Assembly (NCBI GenBank): GCA_910588775.1
Contig: CAJURH010000022.1
Coordinates: 13,638-44,951 of the forward strand
Direction of reading: 5' to 3'
Origin: an uncultured Lachnospiraceae bacterium
GTDB lineage: Bacteria > Bacillota > Clostridia > Lachnospirales > Lachnospiraceae
DNA length: 31,314 nt
Shown: piece by piece, positions 1 to 7,468 of the stretch
How positions within the stretch are numbered: position 1 is the stretch's first letter
Layout: each line of letters starts with the position of its first letter
Translations under genes and position numbers: made by a program
The notes under the pieces: generated by a model
What the model was told of the DNA's origin: nothing
What the model saw: the letters and a program-made list of their open reading frames with translations, nothing else
Database searches by the model: none

Positions 1-11
1 CACGCATCCTA

Positions 12-43
12 ACACTCTTTCCTACACGACGCTCTTCCGATCT
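12..43 (+). other. Illumina adapter contamination at the contig edge
   Basis: These 32 bases match the Illumina TruSeq read-1 adapter (ending in GCTCTTCCGATCT) except that one C of the internal CCC run is missing. The match is direct and far too long for chance. Bases 1-11 upstream of it are also probably not genomic. The true sequence therefore starts at 44. The adapter supplies a spurious tail to the minus-strand kinase frame (residues after the H-box His read QIGRASCRKEC). Confidence 0.97.
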
Positions 44-410
44 GGTGGGAAATGTCGGCCAGGGAGTCGGCCAGATGTTTCTTATCCTGCAGCAGCGCAT
101 GGTTTTGTTCTCGTATGCGCATGGTCATTTTGACAATCTCACTTTGCAGGATGGAAAGCTCCCCTTCTTCGGCTTCGCTGATGTACAGGCATTCGGCGTT
201 GTGAAGCGTCTGGTCAATCTGGTGGGAAATCCTGGCAATGCTCTGGTAACGGGCGCGGGTAAAGCTATAAAATAGGATTCCCAGGGCAGTGGCCAGGCAA
301 AGCGTCAAGAGGGCAGCCATCGGGTGAATGAGAAAGCCTGCGGCGGCAAAGAAGGCGGTGATGAGGAGGAATCCCATGGATAGCTGGCGAATCTCTCTAT
401 TTCGAAACAT
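44..410 (-). CDS. Sensor histidine kinase, N-terminal part only (cut by adapter)
   Basis: This is the start of a two-component sensor kinase, reading off the left edge. The ATG at 408-410 overlaps the end of the response regulator by 14 bp, as expected for a translationally coupled pair, and a G-rich stretch lies just upstream. Two hydrophobic segments (about residues 9-28 and 31-51) have almost no loop between them, so there is no real extracellular sensor domain. A helical linker follows and ends in the H-box start D-I-S-H, where His122 is the likely phosphoacceptor. Genomic sequence ends one base after that His codon, and the remaining frame is adapter. The DHp remainder and the ATPase domain are missing from the assembly, not necessarily from the organism. 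The short-loop topology resembles intramembrane-sensing kinases, but that is inference. Confidence 0.85.
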
Positions 411-1083
411 GGCCGCCCCCCAGTCGGTATCCGGCGCCGTGAACGGTGAGAATAATCTGGGGATGGGCGGGGTCGTCCTCGATTTTGCTGCGAAGCCGCT
501 TGATATACACGGTCAATGTATTGTTGTTGACAAATTCGCCTGCCGCGTCCCACAGCTCATCCAGCAGCCTGTCCCTGGTGAGGATGTTTCCGGGATTGAG
601 GATGAACGTCAGCAGCAGGCGGTATTCCAGAGCCGAGAGGAAAATCTCTTCCCCGTTCTTTTTCACAAGGCCGCGCATCCGGTCCACAGTCAGTCCGTTT
701 TGTTCAAATATGGTGGGAGCGTGGTCGGTTTTTCGCAGGGCCGCTTTGATTCGGGCAACCAACTCCCGCGGCCGAAAAGGCTTGATGATGTAATCGTCCG
801 CGCCAATGTTTAAGCCGGTGACTACGCTGGCCTCATCGCCGGATGCGGTGAGAAAGAGGACGGGAATGTTCTGGGTCTCTTTAATCTCCGTGCAGACCGC
901 GAAGCCGTTTCCGTCTGGCAGAGAAATATCCACCAGCGCCAGGTCGAATTTGTGGGCAGTCAGCATAGAGAATGCCTCCGTCTGGGTGGAAGCGTGATGG
1001 ACCGTGAATTCTTCGGAGCGAAGCAGAAGCGATAGATTTTTGGAAATCGCTTTGTCGTCTTCAACCAAAAAAATTTTCTTCAT
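397..1083 (-). CDS. OmpR/PhoB-family response regulator
   Basis: DNA-binding response regulator, 228 aa. The receiver domain spans about residues 3-115, with the acidic pair E8-D9-D10, the phosphoacceptor Asp52 (L-V-D-I-S), T-A around residue 80 and the conserved Lys of I-K-P-F. A winged-helix output domain follows and ends G-A-G-Y-R-L. I place the start at the ATG at 1081-1083, where M-K-K-I-F-L-V-E-D-D begins and GGAG lies about 10 nt upstream. The frame stays open for 31 more codons, but that part does not look like receiver sequence. The kinase gene starts inside its 3' end, so the two form one operon running left. Its targets are unknown and may be beyond the contig edge. Confidence 0.92.
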   Translation of the reverse strand: MKKIFLVEDDKAISKNLSLLLRSEEFTVHHASTQTEAFSMLTAHKFDLALVDISLPDGNGFAVCTEIKETQNIPVLFLTASGDEASVVTGLNIGADDYIIKPFRPRELVARIKAALRKTDHAPTIFEQNGLTVDRMRGLVKKNGEEIFLSALEYRLLLTFILNPGNILTRDRLLDELWDAAGEFVNNNTLTVYIKRLRSKIEDDPAHPQIILTVHGAGYRLGGGHVSK

Positions 1084-1336
1084 TTTGTCGTGTCTCCATT
1101 TCCTTCGATATATATGTTTTGTTTGAGTGTAGCATATTTTAGGCGTGAAAATAAAGAGAATGGTTAGATTTCTCAATGAAAAGTTTCATTCTGATAAAAT
1201 CACAGAAATATTTGAATAATTTAGGTTACAAATTTATAGGCTGGCATCATTTTGGAAATAAAACTTTTTTCGTCGATAAATATGTTGTTTCAAAGAGATA
1301 AAGTGAAATATATATTTATTTTTGCTACTATATATA
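1084..1336. other. AT-rich divergent intergenic region
   Basis: This stretch separates the leftward regulator/kinase pair from the rightward membrane protein. It is markedly AT-rich with runs of A and T. I see no open frame with a ribosome binding site and no strong hairpin. It must hold the promoter of the regulator/kinase operon, but only a weak candidate is visible (TATGCT on the minus strand near 1130-1135). Confidence 0.5.
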
Positions 1337-1365
1337 TTGTGATTTTCTTGGCTTTATGGTATGAT
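1337..1365 (+). promoter_or_regulatory. Sigma-A-type promoter of the 1395 gene
   Basis: TTGTGA (1337-1342), 17-bp spacer, TATGAT (1360-1365). Nine of twelve positions match consensus, and a strong ribosome binding site (AAAGGAGG at 1380-1387) follows before the ATG at 1395. Confidence 0.7.
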
Positions 1366-1394
1366 ATAGATACAATTACAAAGGAGGATAAAAA

Positions 1395-2258
1395 ATGAGT
1401 GATAACAAAATATCCATCATAATTGCGCTCATTGGCATGGTGGGGATGATTGCTGCCGCCATTATTGGGGCAAAGTGGGGACAAGATAATTTTAACATAG
1501 CAGTGCAGTTGGACGGAAAAGATGTTTTGTTGAAAGATGCGGATGTACAAGAGATTGCGTTGGAAAATGAAGAATTGAAAAAGAAAGTTCAGCGCTACGA
1601 AGATGAAATGGGGGAATTGGAGTCTTTAAACGAAAAGCTGAATTCTGATCTAGATACCGCAAATAAAAATTGGAGTGGGGCGCCAGAGGTTAGTTTTGAA
1701 AATTATGGTTTTGTAGTTAATGGAGAAGATAAGAATGTTGGTACAGAAAATTCTATGGTAAAAGTGAATGGAAGAGAGTATTTTTCAAAAGATTTTTTGA
1801 AGGGCATGCTTGATGAGGGCCAGAGTTTAACTGTGGAAGATAATACATTGTTTATCGGACCCGTGATTGCCGATAAAGCTGATTTATTTGAACAGATTGT
1901 TATGGATACCGAGGGATATGTAGATGAAGGCGTATCAGAAACGGATTCTTTTGGCAATGAATATATCAACGCTTTGAGCTTAAATGGTGGTGAGAGCATT
2001 ATGTATAATCTGAAAAAACAGTATTCAAAATTGAAATTCACTATAGCTGTAACTGAGTATTCGTCAATCGATGGAAATGGGATTGTTAAAGTAAAGGCTG
2101 ACGATGATATTGTCTATACATCTCCAAAATTCAATAAGCAAACAGAGCCTTTTTCAGAAGTATCCATTCCTATTAATAATTGCACGTTTTTATCTATAAT
2201 TTACGAGAGCGACGGAGGTGTTCGGTGTCTCATACCAGAAGCGGAAGTATACAATTAA
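1395..2258 (+). CDS. Membrane-anchored coiled-coil protein with NPCBM-like C-terminus
   Basis: Protein of 287 aa. Residues 6-26 form one hydrophobic segment, probably a signal anchor with the rest outside the cell. A charged heptad-like stretch (about 50-95, rich in E, K and L) predicts a coiled coil. Residues about 105-155 (G-F-V-V-N-G, V-N-G-R-E-Y, T-V-E-D-N-T-L-F-I-G) look like a small copper-amine-oxidase-N/stalk-type domain. The last 110 residues (L-N-G-G-E-S-I-M-Y-N-L to the end) follow the pattern of NPCBM carbohydrate-binding beta-sandwiches. AAAGGAGG supports the ATG at 1395, and a terminator follows the stop. Codon use is much more A/T-rich than in neighbouring genes, suggesting accessory origin. 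The domain names rest on pattern recognition only. A surface sugar-binding role is inference. Confidence 0.7.
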   Translation: MSDNKISIIIALIGMVGMIAAAIIGAKWGQDNFNIAVQLDGKDVLLKDADVQEIALENEELKKKVQRYEDEMGELESLNEKLNSDLDTANKNWSGAPEVSFENYGFVVNGEDKNVGTENSMVKVNGREYFSKDFLKGMLDEGQSLTVEDNTLFIGPVIADKADLFEQIVMDTEGYVDEGVSETDSFGNEYINALSLNGGESIMYNLKKQYSKLKFTIAVTEYSSIDGNGIVKVKADDDIVYTSPKFNKQTEPFSEVSIPINNCTFLSIIYESDGGVRCLIPEAEVYN

Positions 2259-2280
2259 AAACCAATTTTTATGGTAGAAG

Positions 2281-2312
2281 GGGCTCTTTGTAAAAAATCA
2301 GAGCCCTATTTT
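2281..2312 (+). terminator. Rho-independent terminator after the NPCBM-like gene
   Basis: A perfect 7-bp stem (GGGCTCT 2281-2287 with AGAGCCC 2300-2306) is followed by TATTTTT. The right arm and T-run lie inside the last codons of the convergent metallophosphoesterase gene, whose stop is at 2298-2300, so the two genes share these bases. Confidence 0.85.
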
Positions 2313-3194
2313 TGAATACTGATCGATGCAAATAGATGCTGCCAACTCTTCCCGCGCCACATAGAGGCTCCGGTCCGGCCGGACATTCACCGTCCATTTC
2401 ACCAGCGTCATGCACCGATGTTGGATTTCGATGCAGGTGATGCAGCGGGGATGGACGCAGCTTCCCGTGTTGCAGTATGGGGCGTGAACGGTTCCGATCA
2501 TGGGACGGTGGGTGTGCCCGGTGATCAGGATAAGGTCTTCTTTTTTGGCCCAGTCGGTCAGCTTTTTCTCGGCATGGCGTTTTCGATGATTGTTTTTGGC
2601 CGCGCTGGTGGGGTCCAGAAATCCCAGCCGTTCTGCAGGTCCCCATACGTACCGCACAAGAAAGCGGCTAAGGGGCCACAGATTGCTGTTTAGAAAATCG
2701 GTCTGGTGGCCATGGGTCAGATAAATGTCTTTTTTATGCTTTTGGTCCTTTAAAATCAACCCAGAGTGGAAAGTGATTCCTGGAAACAGGGGAAGCTTCT
2801 TTTTGCCGGAAGGGCATGTATAAGACGTGAAACACTGTCTGGCCCTCCAGGGGGATTTCTTCACAATATCGTGGTTTCCATACAACAGATACAGCCGGTT
2901 CTCCTGGTAGAATTTTGACAATAGCCAGAACACGTTGCTGTGCACTTCGATAATCTGCTGCATGGAACGGTTTTCCCAGAGTTCATCCCCGTCACCCAGT
3001 TCGATGTAGGTGTACCCCTGTTTGTAATAGTGTTTAAGCGCGGCAAAATATAGATGCTGGTTTTTCAGAAAGTTATCGTTGGAATTGCCCACTCCCCGAT
3101 GGCAGTCGCTGATTAAGACATATCTCGACTGTTCCGTGAGGGGGAGCGTCGGGGCGCCTCGAAAGGCTTTTTTCAATCTCCAGTCATAATTCAT
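2298..3194 (-). CDS. Calcineurin-like metallophosphoesterase
   Basis: Predicted metal-dependent phosphoesterase of 298 aa. The motifs of the calcineurin-like fold appear in order: S-D-C-H (Asp30, His32), G-D-G-D-E-L-W-E-N (67-75), Y-G-N-H-D (105-109), T-H-G-H near residue 160 and T-G-H-T-H near 225, giving the full set of metal ligands. The D-E-L-W-E-N sequence and overall size resemble LpxH/YbbF-like branches, but a Gram-positive host should not make lipid A, so I assign no substrate. The C-terminal 60 residues have a run of Cys (C-N-T-G-S-C-V-H-P-R-C-I-T-C) that could bind metal. The start codon overlaps the stop of the DUF4474 gene by 4 bp (ATGA), so the two are co-translated. Confidence 0.88.
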   Translation of the reverse strand: MNYDWRLKKAFRGAPTLPLTEQSRYVLISDCHRGVGNSNDNFLKNQHLYFAALKHYYKQGYTYIELGDGDELWENRSMQQIIEVHSNVFWLLSKFYQENRLYLLYGNHDIVKKSPWRARQCFTSYTCPSGKKKLPLFPGITFHSGLILKDQKHKKDIYLTHGHQTDFLNSNLWPLSRFLVRYVWGPAERLGFLDPTSAAKNNHRKRHAEKKLTDWAKKEDLILITGHTHRPMIGTVHAPYCNTGSCVHPRCITCIEIQHRCMTLVKWTVNVRPDRSLYVAREELAASICIDQYSKIGL

Positions 3195-4096
3195 GCTAAT
3201 TTTTTCCGTTTCTTTTTAGGTTTTTGAATGGCAATAATTTTTCGGAAAGCGAACGGCAGGAAATAATACAGATAGAGAAGCCTGTCGACGCTTCGGGAAA
3301 ATGGCCGGGTAACCCGGCGGTACAGTTTACACAGAAGGCGGTTCTTCCACTGGGAAATGGCGCAGCGGATTTTGAATACCTGCCGTGGCTGTATGGCGGT
3401 AGGCGTGTGAAAGCGGAAAATTACGGTTTGATTGTTCATGCACATAATATCCCAGCAATGGCCATTTTCCTTCAATGAATCCATGAAAATATGCATCATT
3501 TCACTGTTTGGGAAAGTGATGGAAATAGTCATTTGAAGCTCATCGGGTTCCGAGAACATCCCCATGGAAAACCCGGCCAGCCACCAGTGGCGTTTGGATA
3601 GTTTAAACAAAATTTGATTTTCCTTTTGAAAAGTTATGCGGATGGGAAGCATTTCCTCATCCTTTACCGCGTAAAAGTGCGCGTTTCTGCGCTCGGCCAG
3701 GGGAAGGATCGCGTCAGTTTTATAAATTCCCACCTCACATCCCGTATTGATTCCATACTGGCCTTTCCAAAGCTCAATCATCCAGGTCTTTCCGTCATAA
3801 TTGAAATAAATCGGCTCACAGTCAAGCGCCATTTGAAAAAAAGGCGCGGAATAGTCAAAAAATTTAGAATAGCCATAAGGACGCTGCCAGGCGTTGATTC
3901 TTGAAACAAAGATATCCTGTTTCTTATCATAGACAAATCCCATTGGTGAGGTCAGACTGGAAAGAAGCTGGGATTTTTCTTCTAAAGACAAACAGCGCAC
4001 TTTCTGTATGGCGCTGGGTTTTCGGCATAGGTTTAAATAAGTGGAAAGAGCGCAAATCATACAAATCAGAATCAAAATGCTTATACCAAAATACAT
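3191..4096 (-). CDS. DUF4474 domain membrane-anchored protein
   Basis: Protein of 301 aa with unknown function. Residues 2-22 form one N-terminal membrane segment. The central region has the features I associate with DUF4474 of Clostridia: P-Y-G-Y-S-K-F-F-D-Y-S-A-P near 73-85, Y-F-N-Y-D-G-K-T-W near 97-105, then E-L-W-K-G-Q-Y-G-I-N-T-G-C-E-V-G-I-Y. The C-terminus is strongly basic and ends K-K-K-R-K-K, so it is probably cytoplasmic or nucleic-acid/membrane associated. The start ATG at 4094-4096 has GAGGA about 10 nt upstream. It is first in a two-gene operon with the metallophosphoesterase, coupled by a 4-bp overlap. The family assignment is from memory of the motif pattern. Confidence 0.8.
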   Translation of the reverse strand: MYFGISILILICMICALSTYLNLCRKPSAIQKVRCLSLEEKSQLLSSLTSPMGFVYDKKQDIFVSRINAWQRPYGYSKFFDYSAPFFQMALDCEPIYFNYDGKTWMIELWKGQYGINTGCEVGIYKTDAILPLAERRNAHFYAVKDEEMLPIRITFQKENQILFKLSKRHWWLAGFSMGMFSEPDELQMTISITFPNSEMMHIFMDSLKENGHCWDIMCMNNQTVIFRFHTPTAIQPRQVFKIRCAISQWKNRLLCKLYRRVTRPFSRSVDRLLYLYYFLPFAFRKIIAIQKPKKKRKKLA

Positions 4097-4201
4097 AGAA
4101 TATCATTCCTCATTTCTTTTGGTATATTGTATGTCTGTCCGTGGGTCTGTGACAGTGGTAGTTGTCTTTTCATTTGTAAAAAAGGCGCTTAAGGGAAATA
4201 T

Positions 4202-4230
4202 TTGACATGGGCAATGTTACATGCTATGGT
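4202..4230 (+). promoter_or_regulatory. Promoter of thyA-folA
   Basis: TTGACA (4202-4207), 17-bp spacer, TATGGT (4225-4230). The -35 is a perfect match and the -10 matches 4 of 6. The predicted leader is only about 30 nt, with AGGAGGAG just before the ATG, so there is no room for a riboswitch. Confidence 0.8.
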
Positions 4231-4265
4231 AAAAGAATCAATCAAGCAGAAGAGGAGGAGCAGCA

Positions 4266-5117
4266 ATGAGCATTGCAGACGGTATTTTTATAGATATGTG
4301 TCAGGATATCCTGGATAACGGGGTGGACACGAAAGGAGAGAAGGTGCGGCCCATCTGGCAGGATACGAATGAGCCGGCTTATACGATCAAGAAATTTGCG
4401 GTGGTGAACCGTTACGACCTTCAGAAGGAATTTCCGGTCATGACCCTGCGGCCAACGGGACTTCGCAGCGCCTTTGACGAGATTTTATGGATTTGGCAAA
4501 AGAAATCCAACAATATTCATGAATTGAATAGCCATATCTGGGACAGTTGGGCGGACGAGAACGGCTCCATCGGCAAAGCCTACGGCTATCAGTTGGGGGT
4601 GAAACATGCCTACAAAGAAGGGATGATGGATCAGGTGGACCGGGTGCTTTACGACCTGCGCCACAATCCGTTTAGCCGCCGGATACTCACCAGCCTGTTT
4701 GTGCATCGTGATTTGCAGGAAATGGCCCTGTATCCCTGCGCCTATTCCATGACCTTTAATGTGACCCAGCGGCCGGGGGAGGACAAGCTGACGCTGAACG
4801 CCATTTTGAATCAGCGCTCCCAGGATGTGCTGGTGGCCAACAACTGGAATGTGTGCCAGTATGCGATGTTGGTGCATATGTTTGCCATTGTATCGGATAT
4901 GCAGGTGGGAGAATTGGTGCACGTGATTGCGGACGCGCATATCTATGACCGTCACATTCCCATTGTAAAGGAACTGCTCAAACGGCCCACCTATGAAGCG
5001 CCAAAAGTCACGCTGAATCCAAATGTGCGGGATTTCTATGATTTTACCGTGGAGGACTTGCAGGTGGAGAATTATCAGGCTGGACCCCAGGTGAAGAACA
5101 TTCCTGTGGCGGTGTGA
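4266..5117 (+). CDS. thyA: Thymidylate synthase
   Basis: Methylates dUMP to dTMP using methylenetetrahydrofolate, producing dihydrofolate, in the cytoplasm. The 283-aa length is normal for ThyA. The catalytic nucleophile is Cys158 in A-L-Y-P-C-A-Y; the paired phosphate-binding arginines R138-R139 (F-S-R-R), the R-S-Q-D motif (near 194) and the D-x-H-I-Y substrate motif (near 234) are all present. AGGAGG lies 8 nt before the ATG. folA, whose product recycles the dihydrofolate made here, follows after 23 bp, the classic pairing. No ThyX is seen. Confidence 0.97.
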   Translation: MSIADGIFIDMCQDILDNGVDTKGEKVRPIWQDTNEPAYTIKKFAVVNRYDLQKEFPVMTLRPTGLRSAFDEILWIWQKKSNNIHELNSHIWDSWADENGSIGKAYGYQLGVKHAYKEGMMDQVDRVLYDLRHNPFSRRILTSLFVHRDLQEMALYPCAYSMTFNVTQRPGEDKLTLNAILNQRSQDVLVANNWNVCQYAMLVHMFAIVSDMQVGELVHVIADAHIYDRHIPIVKELLKRPTYEAPKVTLNPNVRDFYDFTVEDLQVENYQAGPQVKNIPVAV

Positions 5118-5140
5118 CAGGGGGAGGATGAGACAGGACA

Positions 5141-5632
5141 ATGAATTTGATTGTAGCGGTGGACAGAAACTGGGGAATTGGAAAAGACAACAAACTTCTG
5201 GTTAGCATCCCAGCGGACATGAAATTATTTCAGCGGGAGACCATTGGCAAGACGGTGGTGATGGGCCGGAAAACGCTGGAGAGCTTTCCGGGGGGCATTC
5301 CCCTGGCCAGACGGAACAACATCGTCCTGACCAGGGATGAGGATTACCGGGCGAAAGGCGCTCAAATTGTGCACAGCCAGCAGGAATTGCTCTTGGAGGT
5401 TGCCAACTATCCGTCTGAAGACATCTATATCATCGGCGGCGACAGCGTGTACCGGCAGATGATTTCCTATTGTGATGTGGCTCATGTGACCAAGATAGAT
5501 TTTGCCTACGAGGCGGATTCTTATTTTCCCAACCTGGACGCGATGGACGACTGGGAGATAACGGCATCCAGTGAGGAGCAGACTTATTTTGATTTGGAAT
5601 ATACTTTTGTAAAATATGAAAGGAAACGATAA
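5141..5632 (+). CDS. folA: Dihydrofolate reductase
   Basis: Reduces dihydrofolate to tetrahydrofolate with NADPH, regenerating the cofactor consumed by ThyA. The 163-aa length is typical of bacterial chromosomal DHFR. N-terminal motif I-V-A-V-D-R-N-W-G-I-G, proton-donor Asp26 (I-P-A-D-M), V-V-M-G-R-K-T at about 39-45, and the I-I-G-G-D cofactor motif near 107 are visible. The Asp at the active-site acid position and the standard size do not suggest an acquired trimethoprim-resistant variant. It ends 2 bp before the next gene. Confidence 0.97.
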   Translation: MNLIVAVDRNWGIGKDNKLLVSIPADMKLFQRETIGKTVVMGRKTLESFPGGIPLARRNNIVLTRDEDYRAKGAQIVHSQQELLLEVANYPSEDIYIIGGDSVYRQMISYCDVAHVTKIDFAYEADSYFPNLDAMDDWEITASSEEQTYFDLEYTFVKYERKR

Positions 5633-5634
5633 AA

Positions 5635-6309
5635 ATGCGCAAAAATTTTGAAAAAATTATCATGGGAATTCTGTTATTAAGCTGTATATGCATACTGGGA
5701 CAGCCTGTGCAGGCGGCGACACAAAAAAGCAAGGCTCTGAAAGCGTATAAGACATTTCTGTCCAAGAACACAGTCACATGGCACAGCTATTCGCCAAAAA
5801 AGATCAATTTGAAAAAGTGCAAATTTGCCCTGGCGTACATCGACAAAGATTCCATTCCGGAATTGATTTTGTACAGCGCAGGCAATGCAAACAGCCATGC
5901 GGACGGATATTATGAACTGTATACTTTTAAGAACGGCAAAGTCAAGTTTGTGACCAATCTGATGGATGGCTTTTCTTGCTATAAGAAGAAAGGCATTTTC
6001 TGCGCGGTGCATGAAGGGACGGGAGGTTATGCGCGTTATTATTATAAATTATCGCAGGGCAAGGCCGTCTATAAGTTTTTGAGCGTCAGTGAGAAAAAAG
6101 CCAACATGGATCTCAATGGAGACGGTCGGATAGGCGTATATTATGATAAAGTGACCAAGGCCAGAACGCCGCTGTATGAGTCTGCAACGGTAAGAGTCAG
6201 CAAGACGGCTTTCAACAGGGATCTGAAGAAAATCGTGGGCAATGCAAAAAATAAGACCGTGAAATATTATTCCAATACAAGGGCGAATCGGGCAAAACGT
6301 TTAAAATAA
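5635..6309 (+). CDS. Secreted protein of unknown function
   Basis: Protein of 224 aa. It has a clear signal peptide: basic start M-R-K-N, hydrophobic residues 9-24, and a likely cleavage after V-Q-A-A near residue 28. The mature protein is basic and Tyr/Lys-rich. The section F-A-L-A-Y-I-D-K-D-S-I-P-E-L-I-L near 60 looks like a degenerate form of the D-x-D-G-D-G-x-P-E-L repeat in many secreted Lachnospiraceae proteins. D-L-N-G-D-G-R-I-G near 160 is a good EF-hand-like calcium loop. The ATG is only 2 bp after folA, and AAAGGAAA inside the folA end serves as ribosome binding site, so it probably depends on folA transcription. There is no obvious link to folate metabolism. Confidence 0.75.
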   Translation: MRKNFEKIIMGILLLSCICILGQPVQAATQKSKALKAYKTFLSKNTVTWHSYSPKKINLKKCKFALAYIDKDSIPELILYSAGNANSHADGYYELYTFKNGKVKFVTNLMDGFSCYKKKGIFCAVHEGTGGYARYYYKLSQGKAVYKFLSVSEKKANMDLNGDGRIGVYYDKVTKARTPLYESATVRVSKTAFNRDLKKIVGNAKNKTVKYYSNTRANRAKRLK

Positions 6310-6338
6310 TTGTATCTTTTTGGCAATTATGCTATATT
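6310..6338 (+). promoter_or_regulatory. Promoter of ilvE
   Basis: TTGTAT (6310-6315), 17-bp spacer, TATATT (6333-6338), starting one base after the stop of the secreted-protein gene. There is no T-box-like leader: only about 40 nt remain before the ATG. Confidence 0.65.
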
Positions 6339-6388
6339 AAATAAGAATAAGAGTTGGCTTGACTGAAGTGAAAGGGATGAAGAATATT

Positions 6389-7459
6389 ATGACAGAAATT
6401 CGACTGGAACAGACAAAGGAACCGAAGACACTGCCTTTACCGGAAGATCCGCTGGTATTTGGAACCATATTCACGGACCATATGCTGGAGGTGGATTATA
6501 CAGACGGTAAGGGCTGGCACGATGCCCGGATTGTGCCTTATCATAATCTGGAACTGGACCCTGCGGCCATGGTGTTCCATTATGGGCAGGAGATGTTTGA
6601 AGGGCTGAAGGCTTACAAGACCGAGGATGGCAGAATCTTGCTGTTCCGCCCGGACAAGAACCTAGAACGTGCCAACAACTCCAACCGTCGACTGATGATA
6701 CCGGAGATTCCAGATGACATTTTCCTGGAGGGCATTCAGAAGCTGGTCCGGATAGATGAGCGGTGGATTCCCACGAAACCGGGGACTTCCCTCTATATTC
6801 GCCCGTTTGTCATTGCAACAGATCCGTTCCTGGGCGTGCGGCCTTCCTATACTTATAAATTCATGGTAATTCTCTCGCCCGTAGGTCCATACTATCCAGA
6901 AGGGTTAGATCCGGTGAAAATCTGGATCGAAGATGAATATGTGCGCGCAGTGCGGGGCGGCATCGGCGAGACTAAGACAGGCGGCAATTACGTGGCTTCC
7001 ATGGCGGCGCAAATCAAGGCTCATGAGGAAGGGTATTCCCAGGTTCTGTGGCTGGATGGCGTGGAGCGGAAATACATTGAAGAAGTGGGAGCCATGAACA
7101 TTTTCTTCAAGATAAACGGCAAAGTTGTGACGCCTGTGTTAAACGGAAGCATTCTGCCCGGTGTAACCAGGGACGCCTGCATTGCGCTTTGCAAAGAGTG
7201 GGGCTATACCCTGGAGGAGCGGAAGATTTCCGTGGATGAGCTGGAGAAAGCGGCCAGAGACGGTTCCCTGGAAGAAGTGTGGGGAACGGGCACCGCTGCG
7301 GTTATCTCACCGGTGGGTCATCTGCGTTATGAGCAGGATGTTTTCCAGATTCAAGACGGCGGCATCGGCGAACTCAGCCAGAGGCTTTACGATACGGTGA
7401 CGGGCATTCAGCTTGGCAAAATCGAAGACACGCATGGATGGACTGTGGAAGTGAAATAG
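6389..7459 (+). CDS. ilvE: Branched-chain amino acid aminotransferase
   Basis: PLP enzyme that transfers the amino group between glutamate and the 2-keto acids of Leu, Ile and Val; about 356 aa, matching the long (class IV fold, eukaryote-like) bacterial BCAT. PLP-binding Lys196 lies in G-E-T-K-T-G-G-N-Y. Other family signatures are F-H-Y-G-Q-E-M-F-E-G-L-K-A-Y near the N-terminus, L-Y-I-R-P-F, E-V-G-A-M-N-I-F-F, and G-T-G-T-A-A-V-I-S-P near the C-terminus. In-frame ATGs occur at 6377 and 6389 and a TTG at 6359; I chose 6389 because the only AAAGGG (6371-6376) abuts the 6377 ATG and is too close to serve it. The next gene starts 9 bp after the stop with no terminator, so some read-through into the regulator is likely. 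Confidence 0.93.
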   Translation: MTEIRLEQTKEPKTLPLPEDPLVFGTIFTDHMLEVDYTDGKGWHDARIVPYHNLELDPAAMVFHYGQEMFEGLKAYKTEDGRILLFRPDKNLERANNSNRRLMIPEIPDDIFLEGIQKLVRIDERWIPTKPGTSLYIRPFVIATDPFLGVRPSYTYKFMVILSPVGPYYPEGLDPVKIWIEDEYVRAVRGGIGETKTGGNYVASMAAQIKAHEEGYSQVLWLDGVERKYIEEVGAMNIFFKINGKVVTPVLNGSILPGVTRDACIALCKEWGYTLEERKISVDELEKAARDGSLEEVWGTGTAAVISPVGHLRYEQDVFQIQDGGIGELSQRLYDTVTGIQLGKIEDTHGWTVEVK

Positions 7460-7468
7460 GCGGGAAAA

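Noticed and set aside
4266..5632. thyA-folA as an acquired antifolate-resistance cassette
   Set aside because: Both proteins have standard chromosomal lengths and residues, and the pair has the same base composition as the neighbouring core genes.
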